Origin: an uncultured Sutterellaceae bacterium
Lineage (GTDB): Bacteria; Pseudomonadota; Gammaproteobacteria; Burkholderiales; Burkholderiaceae_F
Length of the DNA: 64,000 nucleotides
Direction of reading: 5' to 3'
NCBI GenBank assembly: GCA_902797695.1
Contig: CADBTW010000005.1
Coordinates: forward strand, 56,488 to 120,487
The translations under genes and the position numbers were made by a program. The first letter of the stretch is position 1, and the number at the start of each line of letters is the position of its first letter. The notes below the pieces were generated by a model. That model did no database searches, was not told where the DNA came from, and saw only the letters and a list, made by a program, of their open reading frames with translations. Shown piece after piece: positions 33,468 through 42,095 of this stretch.

Positions 33468-35342
33468 CTACTTTTGCTGCCTGCGGCTGCCGGCAAGCAC
33501 TGCTCCCGGAGCCGCCGAATCTGAGGAATTGCGGGCGAAGACGAGTCCCTGAAGCGTGTCTGGACGGTCAGGCGCCACGTGGAGGGTCCTGAGGACGCTC
33601 TCCGTGATCTGGGAGAAGACCGGGGCCGCGACGACGCCGCCTACGTGGCCGCCCTCCCGCGGATCATCGATCATGACGGCGACGATCACCCTGGGGCTCG
33701 TCGCGGGGGCGATGCCGATGAAGTCGGAAACGTAGCGGTGGACGTAGTGGCCGCCCTCGAGCTTGTAGGCGGTGCCGGTCTTCCCCGCCACCGAGTAGCC
33801 CGGGACCTGGGCGCGCCGCGCGGTCCCGCCAACTTCGACCGTTCCCATCATCATGCCGCGCATCTGGTGCGCGGTCTTCGGCTTGTAGACCTGGACGCCC
33901 TCGGCGGCCCGGTCCGTCTGGAAGAGGGTGAGCGGAATCACGTCGCCGTTCCGCGCGAAGGCCGTGTAGGCCCGGACGAGCTGGGCGAGGGACACGGCCA
34001 CGCCGTGCCCGTAGGAGATCGTCGCCTGCTCGATCGGCTGCCAGGTCTTCCCGTTCCGGAGAATGCCGGATGCGGCCCCCGGGAACCCGAGGTCAGGCGC
34101 CGTGCCGAACCCTAGGTCGCGGTACATCCTGTACATCACCTCGCGGTTCATCTTGAGGGAAATCTTGGTCGTCCCGATGTTCGAGGACTTCGCGATCACC
34201 TGGCGGACGGAAATGAGGCCGTAGTTGTGCGTGTCGCTGATCGTGCGGTTGCCGATCGTGAGGCGGCCGGGGCTGGTCTGGATCTTCGTGTCGGGAGTGA
34301 CGGCCCCGGTGTCGAGCCCCTTCGCCACCGCGAAGGGCTTCATCGCGGATCCCGGCTCGAAGACGTCGGTGAGCGCCCTGTTGCGGCGGACCTCGGCCGA
34401 GAAGTTCCCCTTCTCGTTCGGGTCATAGGTCGGCACGTTCGCAAGCGCGAGGACTTCGCCCGTGCGGATGTCGACCACCATCGCGCTCCCGGCCTTCGCC
34501 TTGTGGAGCCTCACCGCCTTCGATAGGGCGTCATAGGCGATGTACTGCAGCCTCGAGTCGATCGAAAGGCGCACGTCCTGCCCGTCGACCGGTTCCTTCA
34601 GCCATGCGTCCTCGACGATCCTTCCCATCCGGTCGCGGATCACCCGGCGCCTGCCGGTCTCTCCCGTGAGGGTCTTGTTCTGGGCAAGCTCGATCCCCTC
34701 CTGCCCCTTTTCCTCGAGGTTCGTGTAGCCGACGAGATGCGCCGAAACCTGCCCGTCCGGATACTGCCGGATCGTTTCATCGGAAACGTGGACGCCCGGG
34801 ATCTTCAGCGCCTTCACCTGGTTCGCGACGCTCACTTCCACCTGCCGGTGGATGTAGACAAAGCTCTTGCTGCGCCGAAGGGCGATCTTCCCCGTGATCG
34901 TGGAGGGCTTCATGCCGAGGAGCTTCCCGAGCTGCTTCCACTGCTCCGGGGTCGCGGCCGCGGAATCCGCGGGAACGACCCAAATGGAGCGCGCGGGCAT
35001 CGTGGAGGCGAGCACGATTCCGTTCCGGTCGAGGATCTGGCCGCGCTGGGCAGGCACGGCGAGCGTCCGGGCGTACCGGACTTCGCCCTGATGCTGGAGG
35101 AACTTCGTGCTCACGCCGCACTGCAGCCAGAAGGCGCGCCCGACCAGAACGCAGATGAACACGGTGATCGCGCCAAAGAGGAAGTAGGAGCGTCCAGGCG
35201 GAATCCGCACTTCGAGGAGCGGGTCCCCCTTTCCGGACCCGCGGCCCTTCTTCGCTTCCCCGTCCTTCTCCCACCAGACAAGCGCCCGGCGGTAGGCGCG
35301 GTTCGCCTTCGAGCGGGCCCAGTCTTCAAAAGACTTCTTCAT
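33468..35342 (-). CDS. ftsI: Septal transpeptidase FtsI (PBP3)
   Basis: FtsI cross-links septal peptidoglycan. The 624-residue class B PBP has a basic cytoplasmic start, one membrane helix near residues 53-75, a dimerisation domain beginning RGQILDRNG, and the catalytic S332-A-M-K335, SSN (KSSNIG) and AGKTGTAYK motifs. It overlaps ftsL by four bases (ATGA). The cytoplasmic leader of about 50 residues is longer than in E. coli. Confidence 0.98.
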   Translation of the reverse strand: MKKSFEDWARSKANRAYRRALVWWEKDGEAKKGRGSGKGDPLLEVRIPPGRSYFLFGAITVFICVLVGRAFWLQCGVSTKFLQHQGEVRYARTLAVPAQRGQILDRNGIVLASTMPARSIWVVPADSAAATPEQWKQLGKLLGMKPSTITGKIALRRSKSFVYIHRQVEVSVANQVKALKIPGVHVSDETIRQYPDGQVSAHLVGYTNLEEKGQEGIELAQNKTLTGETGRRRVIRDRMGRIVEDAWLKEPVDGQDVRLSIDSRLQYIAYDALSKAVRLHKAKAGSAMVVDIRTGEVLALANVPTYDPNEKGNFSAEVRRNRALTDVFEPGSAMKPFAVAKGLDTGAVTPDTKIQTSPGRLTIGNRTISDTHNYGLISVRQVIAKSSNIGTTKISLKMNREVMYRMYRDLGFGTAPDLGFPGAASGILRNGKTWQPIEQATISYGHGVAVSLAQLVRAYTAFARNGDVIPLTLFQTDRAAEGVQVYKPKTAHQMRGMMMGTVEVGGTARRAQVPGYSVAGKTGTAYKLEGGHYVHRYVSDFIGIAPATSPRVIVAVMIDDPREGGHVGGVVAAPVFSQITESVLRTLHVAPDRPDTLQGLVFARNSSDSAAPGAVLAGSRRQQK

Positions 35343-35659
35343 TCCGCTCCTCCATTCCCGGCACCCGCCGGAAGGGGCCTGTAGTCAAGCACCACGGTAT
35401 TGCGGCTTGTCGCGGGCTCAAGCCCTGCCCTCTGGGCCTGCGAGGCGATGTAGCCAGGGAGCGCCGCGCGCGATATCTCCATATAGAGCTCGCTCGCGTC
35501 GTCATTCAGCCGCTTCACCTCGTTCTGCATTTTTTCAGTCTGGGCGACAAGCGACCGCGCCTTGTACTGGCTGGTCACGAGCGAGCAGGCGCTCACAAAT
35601 AGAATCAGGGCCCCCGCCAGCGTTGCAATCGTCAGCAGGGAGAGGCGGTTCCTGTTCAT
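35339..35659 (-). CDS. ftsL: Cell division protein FtsL
   Basis: FtsL is a small bitopic protein that forms a coiled coil with FtsB and FtsQ. The 106-residue product has a hydrophobic helix ([18 protein letters not shown]), then a heptad-like stretch ([21 protein letters not shown]). Its place between rsmH and ftsI, with ATGA overlaps on both sides, is diagnostic even though the sequence is poorly conserved. Confidence 0.93.
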   Translation of the reverse strand: MNRNRLSLLTIATLAGALILFVSACSLVTSQYKARSLVAQTEKMQNEVKRLNDDASELYMEISRAALPGYIASQAQRAGLEPATSRNTVVLDYRPLPAGAGNGGAE

Positions 35660-36663
35660 TTTTCCTCTTCCTCAATCCAGGCGGCAAGGCGGTCGTTCCA
35701 CGGCGCCGCAGTCCTTTCCCCGACGCGAAGCGTCGCAGACCTTGCCCTCGGATTGGCCTCGCATTCTACGGCATCCGGACGGATCCTTTCCACGTGGCCG
35801 AAAAGCGGCGCAGGGAGTTCGTCGGCCCGGAGCGGAAGGCGGGGATCAATGCCCTTCCCGGGGTTCGCCGTATCGCTGAAGAACTGCTTCACGATCCGGT
35901 CCTCGAGCGAGTGGAAGCTGATCACGGCGAGCCGCCCCGAAGGCCTGAGGAGGCGCCCCGCCTCGGGAAGCGCCTTCCGAAGCTCGTCAAGCTCGCCGTT
36001 CACGTGGATGCGGATCGCCTGGAAGGTTCTCGTCGCCGGATGCTGTTCGCGGTCCGTGCGGTTCCTCGGAATGGTCCTCGCGACGAGGTCCGCGAGCTCG
36101 CGCGTCGTCCTGACAGGGGACTCCTTCCTCGATTCGACAATCGCGCGGGCAATCCGCTTCGCGAACCGCTCCTCGCCGTAGACTGAAATCACCCGGCCGA
36201 TCTCGCGCTCGGAAGCCCGGGCGAGCCAGTGAGCCGCATCCTCTCCGGAGCTCGTGTCCATCCGCATGTCGAGCGGCCCGTCGAAGCGGAAGGAGAACCC
36301 CCGGGACGCATCGTCGATCTGGGGCGAGGAGACGCCGATGTCCATCAGGATCCCGCTCACCGCCCCTTCCCCCACGCCAAGGCGGGAAAGCTCTTCCGGC
36401 ATGGCTGAAAACGGGGCATGGACGATCCGGAAACGGGAGTCTTCGATCAGGCTCGCCGCCGCGACCGCCTCGGGATCGCGGTCGAACGCGACAAGGCGGC
36501 CGGCGGGAGAAAGGCGGGAAAGAATCCGGCGGGTATGCCCGCCGCGGCCGAAGGTCGCGTCCACGTACAGCCCGTCGGGATTCCAGACCAGGTTCTCCGG
36601 GGCCTTTTCCGCGAGCACGGGAAGATGGACGAACGAGCCGGCGCTGCCTGAGGTTGTAGTCAT
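35656..36663 (-). CDS. rsmH: 16S rRNA (cytosine-1402-N4)-methyltransferase RsmH
   Basis: RsmH methylates C1402 in the ribosomal P-site. The 335-residue enzyme shows [15 protein letters not shown] (SAM loop), [21 protein letters not shown] and a C-terminal [14 protein letters not shown], all family signatures. It is the first gene of the division cluster here; the mraZ gene that usually precedes it is missing. Confidence 0.97.
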   Translation of the reverse strand: MTTTSGSAGSFVHLPVLAEKAPENLVWNPDGLYVDATFGRGGHTRRILSRLSPAGRLVAFDRDPEAVAAASLIEDSRFRIVHAPFSAMPEELSRLGVGEGAVSGILMDIGVSSPQIDDASRGFSFRFDGPLDMRMDTSSGEDAAHWLARASEREIGRVISVYGEERFAKRIARAIVESRKESPVRTTRELADLVARTIPRNRTDREQHPATRTFQAIRIHVNGELDELRKALPEAGRLLRPSGRLAVISFHSLEDRIVKQFFSDTANPGKGIDPRLPLRADELPAPLFGHVERIRPDAVECEANPRARSATLRVGERTAAPWNDRLAAWIEEEEK

Positions 36664-36838
36664 GTAGTAAGCGACCTAAAAATCAGCCTGTCGAGGCCAG
36701 GGTTGTTGCCCCGGCCTTGAAAACCCTTGAAAAAAAGCGGTTTTCCGTATTTTGCAATCTAAAGCGAGAGGCTTTCCCGGTCAAGGGGCGGGACCGGTGG
36801 CCTCACGCTTCGGTCACCGCCCCCCGGAGCCCGAAGCG
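36664..36838. other. Upstream region of the division cluster
   Basis: About 175 bp between the rnpB terminator and rsmH. The promoter of the whole cluster is expected here, but no clean -35/-10 pair was found. A GGCCGGGG / CCCTGGCC inverted repeat is present near 36692-36715. No mraZ, and no repeats of the type bound by MraZ, were recognised. Confidence 0.4.
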
Positions 36839-36875
36839 AAAAGAAAACCGGCACTTCAGATGGAAAGCGCCGGTT
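36839..36875 (-). terminator. Terminator of rnpB
   Basis: On the minus strand AACCGGC pairs with GCCGGTT, and TTTCTTTTC follows. It lies about 20 bp after the 3' end of the RNase P RNA. Confidence 0.82.
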
Positions 36876-36895
36876 CCCCGTTAAATGGTTCGCAC

Positions 36896-37203
36896 AAGGC
36901 CTGCCTGTAAGCCGGATTTTGTTCCTCCGGGGCATGCCCCGGAAGTGACAGTCATTCGTCTAGTCCCGGCCTCGCGGCCGGGCTCAAGCCACTTACCCGC
37001 AGCCTCGCCGGACAGGGTCATCGGCTGCCTATTTAGTGTTGCTTCCCGTAGAGATTGCCCGTTTCACCCGAACTGAATCGGCTCGTCTCTGTTGCTCTGG
37101 TCCGCGCCTTGCGGCGGGCAGCTGTTGGCTGCTACGGCGTCCTGTGAAGTCCGGACTTTCCTCGCGCGGCAGGAATGCCGCCCACGACTGTCCGGCAGGC
37201 TTT
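36896..37203 (-). ncRNA. rnpB: RNase P RNA (type A, short form)
   Basis: This is the catalytic RNA of RNase P, which matures tRNA 5' ends. On the minus strand the universal pieces are present in order: GAGGAAAGTCCGGAC, GACCAGAGCAACAGAGA, TAAATAGG, GGCTTGAGCC, ACTAGACGAATGACTGTC and AAAATCCGGCTTACAGGC. The 5' and 3' ends pair (GCCTGCC / GGCAGGC) as P1. At about 308 nt it is clearly shorter than the 377 nt of E. coli. The missing part maps between the GGTGAAA and AAATAGG segments, where P12, P13 and P14 normally lie. Ends are approximate. Confidence 0.93.
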
Positions 37204-37215
37204 GTGCGATCCGCC

Positions 37216-37244
37216 ACTATATAGTGAAAACACGAGCGCCGCAA
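37216..37244 (-). promoter_or_regulatory. Promoter of rnpB
   Basis: On the minus strand a -35 box TTGCGG (37239-37244), a 17-bp spacer and a -10 box TATAGT (37216-37221) lie just ahead of the RNA 5' end. Confidence 0.75.
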
Positions 37245-37324
37245 GGAAGAAAAATATAGCGGCTGGAATTAAGCTTACGGATTGAAGATTCTCCCGAAGC
37301 CTTTCGGCTACCGCTTTCTGTCCC

Positions 37325-38491
37325 ATGTCTCTCAAAAAACAAGCGGCCGCAGCGATCCTTGCGGCAACCATTGCCATGCCTGCCGCCCATGCGGAAGGCT
37401 TTTTCTCCGGCGCTCTCAGCGCAATCAACAGCACGACGCCCGCGGGGCTCATGGATGAGCCCGAGCGTACTCCGGGCGTCGAGGGCTGGTTCCGCGACAC
37501 TGGAAGCGGCTTCTCGAGGATCCTCCGCGAGGGAAGCACCGCAATCGTCCTCCCGCTCTACACCGAGCATCCCCGCTGGGACTACGACAACCGCAGCCAG
37601 GAAAACGCCTATCCGTTCGGCTCGGGCATCGCACGGATCATGGTGGACAGCCGGGGGAACGAGCGCCTCGCCTACGCGATCGCGTTCTCGGACTCCCACT
37701 ACAAGCCCGAGCCCTTCCTCGGCTACGGGTGGCTGGCGCGCTGGAACCTCGGCTCAAGCGGCCTGCATGTCGGCGCCGGCTACCTCGCCGGCCTCACCTT
37801 CCGCGCGGATTACATGTGGCTGCCCATTCCGGCGCCGCTCCCGCTCGTGAACGTCGGCACCGAGAACATCGGGGCGTACATGACCTACATCCCGTTCTCG
37901 AACGTCGCCTTCTTCTTCACGACGATCAGGCTTGACGACCGCTCAAGCCGCGAGATGCCGCTGCAGCCCGGAAGCGTCTGGTACGGAAGGAACAACCTCG
38001 TCTACGGCGGCGGCTCCTGGGTACACAACGACCTCGGGGACCCCGACCACGAGCGCGGCCGGATGACGATGACGTCCGACGCCGGCTGGAACGCCGGCAT
38101 CCGGCACTATTTCGACCGGCACTGGGCGGCAGACCTCAAGGTGGTCCGCTCGAAGCACGACACGCGCTGGAACGGCGCGAAGCGCTTCGACTGGGACATG
38201 ACGCAGGTGAGTCTCGTCGGCCAGTACCATGCCGACATGACGAAGAGCTTCAGGCTCTTCGCGGGGGCGGGCATCGGTTACGCGCGGCTCCACCGCGACG
38301 GGAAGTCGGAAAACTCCATCCACCCGGCCCTTGAAACCGGCTTCACCTGGGCCTTCAGCAGGGAGTTCCACCTGACGGGCTCGATCCTCACCGCGTTCCC
38401 GCGCTTCAGCCACATCGATCCGGAGATGGCTGACGGAACCGGCCGTCCGGCCCCTGCTTCGTTCAACCTTTCCCTCGGGAAGACCTTCTAA
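37325..38491 (+). CDS. pagP: PagP-type lipid A palmitoyltransferase fused to a second outer-membrane beta-barrel
   Basis: The 388-residue protein has a signal peptide (cleavage after about residue 23, PAAHA). A PagP domain follows at about 50-203: PLYTEHPRWDYD carries the catalytic His (H82), AFSDSHYKPEPFLGYGW carries Asp-Ser (D123, S124), and IGAYMTYIPF matches the last strands. PagP moves palmitate from phospholipid to lipid A in the outer membrane. Ordinary PagP is about 160-190 residues and ends here. This one continues for about 185 residues of alternating strand-like sequence (MTSDAGWNAGIRHYFDRHWAADLKV, FAGAGIGYARLH) ending SFNLSLGKTF, an OMP C-terminal signal. No clear ribosome site precedes the ATG. 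It is divergent from rnpB. Confidence 0.85.
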   Translation: MSLKKQAAAAILAATIAMPAAHAEGFFSGALSAINSTTPAGLMDEPERTPGVEGWFRDTGSGFSRILREGSTAIVLPLYTEHPRWDYDNRSQENAYPFGSGIARIMVDSRGNERLAYAIAFSDSHYKPEPFLGYGWLARWNLGSSGLHVGAGYLAGLTFRADYMWLPIPAPLPLVNVGTENIGAYMTYIPFSNVAFFFTTIRLDDRSSREMPLQPGSVWYGRNNLVYGGGSWVHNDLGDPDHERGRMTMTSDAGWNAGIRHYFDRHWAADLKVVRSKHDTRWNGAKRFDWDMTQVSLVGQYHADMTKSFRLFAGAGIGYARLHRDGKSENSIHPALETGFTWAFSREFHLTGSILTAFPRFSHIDPEMADGTGRPAPASFNLSLGKTF

Positions 38492-38504
38492 AGGCTTCAT
38501 ATGC

Positions 38505-38529
38505 CCTCCTGCCAGCCCAAGGCAGGAGG
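38505..38529 (+). repeat. Hairpin after pagP
   Basis: CCTCCTGCC and GGCAGGAGG form a perfect 9-bp stem with a 7-nt loop, 14 bp after the pagP stop. No T-run follows, so it may be a stabilising 3' structure or a weak terminator. Confidence 0.55.
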
Positions 38530-38629
38530 ACCGGGCGGCCTCTCCCTGTTCCGCCCCGGCCTCTAAAATACAGGCTTCCTCCGGCAGCAAATCCCTGCCG
38601 GCCCCCCCTCATCAGTTTCAGGCAGAAAA

Positions 38630-39919
38630 ATGGACCGCAACGACGAACTTTTTGCACGTGCACAAGAATCTATCCCCGGCGGCGTGAACTCCCCGGTCAG
38701 GGCCTTCCGATCGGTCGGCGGCTCCCCCCGGTTCATGGGCCGTGCGAAGGGCCCCTACATGTGGGACGTTACGGGCAAGCAGTACATCGACTACATCCTC
38801 TCCTGGGGGCCGATGATCCTCGGGCACGGGGATCCTGAAGTGCTGAAGGCCGTGCACGATGCGGTTGACGCGGGCCTCACCTTCGGCACCGCGACCGAGC
38901 CCGAGATCCTGATCGCGGAGGAAATCCGGAAGCTCGTTCCCTCGATCGAGTCCGTCCGCCTCACGTCCTCCGGGACCGAAGCCGGCATGAGCGCGATCCG
39001 CCTCGCATGCGGATACACGGGCCGCGACAAGGTGATCAAGTTCGAAGGCTGCTACCACGGCCATTCGGACAGGCTTCTCGTCAAGGCGGGCTCCGGCATG
39101 CTCACGTTCGGCCACCCGAGCTCGGCCGGCGTTCCGGCGAAAGTCACCGCGGACACGATCGTGCTCGAATACAACAATCCGCAGCAGCTCGAGGACACCT
39201 TCAGCAAGATCGGCGATCAGATCGCCGGCGTCATCGTCGAAGCGGTCGGCGGCAACATGAACATGGTGAAGGGAACCCCTGAGTTCATCCACGCGATCCG
39301 GAACCTCTGCACGAAATACGGCGCCGTGATGATCGTCGACGAAGTGATGACCGGCTTCCGCGTGGCGCTCGGCGGCGCGCAGTCGATTTACGGCGTTACG
39401 CCCGACATCACGATGCTCGGCAAGGTGGTGGGCGGCGGCATGCCTGTTTCCGCCTTCGGCGGCCGCAGGGAAATCATGAACCAGATCGCGCCGCTCGGCC
39501 CGGTCTACCAGGCAGGCACGCTTTCCGGGAACCCGGTCGCGGTCGCCGCCGGCCTCCGGACGCTGCAGCTCATCCAGGCCCCGGGGTTCTATGACAGGAT
39601 CACTGCCGCATCGAAGAACCTCACTGAAGGCCTCACCGCCGCTGCCCGAGAAGCGGGGATTCCGTTCTGCGCCGACTACTGCGGCGGCATGTTCGGCCTC
39701 TACTTCCTCCCCGAGGTTCCGCATCGGTTTGCTGACGTCACGAAGGCGGACACGAGGCTCTTCGGCAAGTGGTTCCACAAGATGCTGGACCGCGGCTGCT
39801 ACTTCGCTCCCTCCACCTACGAGGCGGGCTTCGTTTCGGTGAAGCATGACGAGGACGTCATCCGCCGCACGGTCGAAGCCGCACGCGAGTCGTTCGCCGA
39901 GCTGAAGTCGCTCGCCTAG
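38630..39919 (+). CDS. hemL: Glutamate-1-semialdehyde 2,1-aminomutase
   Basis: HemL makes 5-aminolevulinate in the C5 heme pathway. The 429-residue PLP enzyme begins [26 protein letters not shown]. It has the [15 protein letters not shown] and DEVMTGFRV segments and the PLP lysine K265 in [17 protein letters not shown]. Its length is normal. dsbD follows 28 bp later on the same strand and may be co-transcribed; a hairpin separates it from pagP. Confidence 0.98.
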   Translation: MDRNDELFARAQESIPGGVNSPVRAFRSVGGSPRFMGRAKGPYMWDVTGKQYIDYILSWGPMILGHGDPEVLKAVHDAVDAGLTFGTATEPEILIAEEIRKLVPSIESVRLTSSGTEAGMSAIRLACGYTGRDKVIKFEGCYHGHSDRLLVKAGSGMLTFGHPSSAGVPAKVTADTIVLEYNNPQQLEDTFSKIGDQIAGVIVEAVGGNMNMVKGTPEFIHAIRNLCTKYGAVMIVDEVMTGFRVALGGAQSIYGVTPDITMLGKVVGGGMPVSAFGGRREIMNQIAPLGPVYQAGTLSGNPVAVAAGLRTLQLIQAPGFYDRITAASKNLTEGLTAAAREAGIPFCADYCGGMFGLYFLPEVPHRFADVTKADTRLFGKWFHKMLDRGCYFAPSTYEAGFVSVKHDEDVIRRTVEAARESFAELKSLA

Positions 39920-39947
39920 GCTCCGCAGGAAAAGGAGTCCCCCCGGA

Positions 39948-42095
39948 ATGAACCTGCTCCGTAACGTGTTCCTCCTCGCCGCCGCGTGCTTCATTTCCGC
40001 GGCAGGAGCCTCCGGCCTTTTCGTGACGGGAGGCTCGGTCCCGGCGTCCGGGCCCCTTCCCCCCGCTTCCGGAGCGAACCCCGGAGTGAAGGCGCGCCTA
40101 ATCGCTGCGTCGAGCGCCGCGATCCCGGGCTCCAGCCTCTCCGCCGCGGTCGAGCTTGACCACGAGAAGGGCTGGCACACCTACTGGAAGAACCCTGGGG
40201 ACGTCGGGGCCGCGACAGAGTTCGAGTGGCATCTTCCGAAGGGCTGGGCGGCGACCGGCCCCTCGTGGCCGGAGCCGCAGGCAACGGAAGCGCTTTCCCT
40301 CACGAACTACTCGATTTCCGGGAAAGCGCTCTACCCCTTCAGGCTCCAGGTCCCGGCGAACGCTTCCGGAACCGCTGACGTGCGAGTCCGCGTTTCATGG
40401 GTCGCCTGCCGCGAGCAGTGCATCCCGGGGGAAGCCGATGTTTTCCTGAGGATTCCTGTTTCCGCAAAGTCCTCCGACACGGAATCAGCCCCCCTCATCC
40501 GGGCCGCCGAATCGAGGGCGCCGGTCCCCGCGCCTGGAAGCGTCTCCGCGAGGACTGACAAGGAGAAGCTCCTCATCACGGTTCCCGGCCGGCACCGGCT
40601 GGTCGAGTTCTTCCCGGACACCCCGGGAGAAGTGGCGAAGCCTCTTTCCGCAGGGCAGCCCGAAGGCTCGGGCGATACCTCGTCCCTTTTCACGAGGACC
40701 GGGGCGAATGACGGCGCTCCTGTCACCGGTCTTCTGCTTCTTGACGGCGGCTTCGGGGCCGGAGGCGAATCCTGGCAGCTTTCCGTGAGGCCCGAGTCCG
40801 GGCCGCTTCCCGCCGCGGCGCTTTCCACCGCTTCCGCCTCTGGGCCATCCGGCGCGCCCTCGGGGGGCGAACCGGGGCTCACGTTCCTCACTGCCGCGCT
40901 CTTCGCGGCGCTTGGCGGCCTCATCCTCAACCTGATGCCCTGCGTGTTCCCGGTTCTTTCCCTCAAGCTGCTCGACCTCATCCGGGCTTCGCGCGAGGAA
41001 AGGCTGCTTCCGCACGGCCTCGCGTTCACCTCGGGTGTCCTTCTCTCCATGGCGGCGCTTTCCGCGACGCTCGTCGCGCTGAAGGCGGCCGGAGCGTCGA
41101 TCGGCTGGGGCTTCCAGCTCCAGAACCCGGTCGTGATCCTCGTGCTCTCGATTCTCTTCCTCACGATCACGCTCAACCTCGCCGGCCTCTTCGAATTCAC
41201 CCTCGGAAGCAGGGCGGGCGGCGCGCTCTCCATGAAGGCGCCTTCGCGCGGCATTTCGGGCAGCTTCTTCACCGGGGTCCTCGCCGTCATCGTCGCGAGC
41301 CCCTGCACAGCTCCCTTCATGGGGGCGGCACTGGGCTTCGCGCTTTCGCAGCCCGCGTCCGTCGCGGTCACGATCTTCCTCGCGCTCGGCGCAGGCATGG
41401 CTCTTCCGTGGCTGCTCCTCACAATCTTCCCGGGCTGGGCGAGGCACCTCCCGAGGCCTGGCGCGTGGATGGAAACGCTGAAGCGCGTCATGGCCGTGCC
41501 GGTCGGGCTATCGCTTCTCTGGCTGCTCTGGGTGCTGTCGAAGCAGCTTTCGTCAACGGGCCTCGCTTCGAGCCTCGGGATCCTCGCCCTCACCGCCGCT
41601 TCGCTCTGGCTCTTTGGCCGCGGGCAGCGGCGCGAGAAGTGGGGCGGCACCTATTCGGCGAGCTTCCCCGCGGCCGCAGCCGCCGCCCTTGTCGTCTTCG
41701 TGGCGCTCGGAGGCTTCGGCCGCGAGGCCGGCACGGGGCCGGCTCCGGAAGGCTGGCAGGCCTGGTCGCCCGAAGCGGTCGCCGAAGCGAAGCGTTCCGG
41801 GCACCCTGTCTTCATCGACTTCACGGCGGCCTGGTGCATGACCTGCCAGGTGAACAAGAAGGCCGTCCTTGAAACAGAGGACTTCCGCAGGGAAGCGGGC
41901 CGGCTCGGATACTCGCTTCTCGTCGCGGACTGGACGAACCGCGACGCGAGGATCTCAGGGGAACTTGCCCGCTATGGCCGAAGCGGCGTCCCGCTCTACC
42001 TCGTCATTTCCCCGACTGGCGGCGTCTCGATCCTCCCCGCCCTCCTCACGAAGGGTTCGGCGGTTGAGGAGTTGAGGAAAGGAGCCGGTTCCTAG
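39948..42095 (+). CDS. DsbD/ScsB-like protein-disulfide reductase
   Basis: This 715-residue membrane protein passes electrons from cytoplasmic thioredoxin to the periplasm. After a signal peptide there is a DsbD/ScsB type N-terminal domain (WHTYWKNPGDVG, with the Cys pair CREQC). About eight membrane helices from residue 310 on carry the Cys in NLMPCVFPVLSLKLL and ASPCTAPFMGAALG. The C-terminal thioredoxin-like domain has WCMTCQVNK. The N-terminal style is closer to ScsB than to classical DsbD. A likely periplasmic partner is the DsbG-like protein at 45772. The stop overlaps the stop of convergent dacB within CTAG. Confidence 0.9.
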   Translation: MNLLRNVFLLAAACFISAAGASGLFVTGGSVPASGPLPPASGANPGVKARLIAASSAAIPGSSLSAAVELDHEKGWHTYWKNPGDVGAATEFEWHLPKGWAATGPSWPEPQATEALSLTNYSISGKALYPFRLQVPANASGTADVRVRVSWVACREQCIPGEADVFLRIPVSAKSSDTESAPLIRAAESRAPVPAPGSVSARTDKEKLLITVPGRHRLVEFFPDTPGEVAKPLSAGQPEGSGDTSSLFTRTGANDGAPVTGLLLLDGGFGAGGESWQLSVRPESGPLPAAALSTASASGPSGAPSGGEPGLTFLTAALFAALGGLILNLMPCVFPVLSLKLLDLIRASREERLLPHGLAFTSGVLLSMAALSATLVALKAAGASIGWGFQLQNPVVILVLSILFLTITLNLAGLFEFTLGSRAGGALSMKAPSRGISGSFFTGVLAVIVASPCTAPFMGAALGFALSQPASVAVTIFLALGAGMALPWLLLTIFPGWARHLPRPGAWMETLKRVMAVPVGLSLLWLLWVLSKQLSSTGLASSLGILALTAASLWLFGRGQRREKWGGTYSASFPAAAAAALVVFVALGGFGREAGTGPAPEGWQAWSPEAVAEAKRSGHPVFIDFTAAWCMTCQVNKKAVLETEDFRREAGRLGYSLLVADWTNRDARISGELARYGRSGVPLYLVISPTGGVSILPALLTKGSAVEELRKGAGS

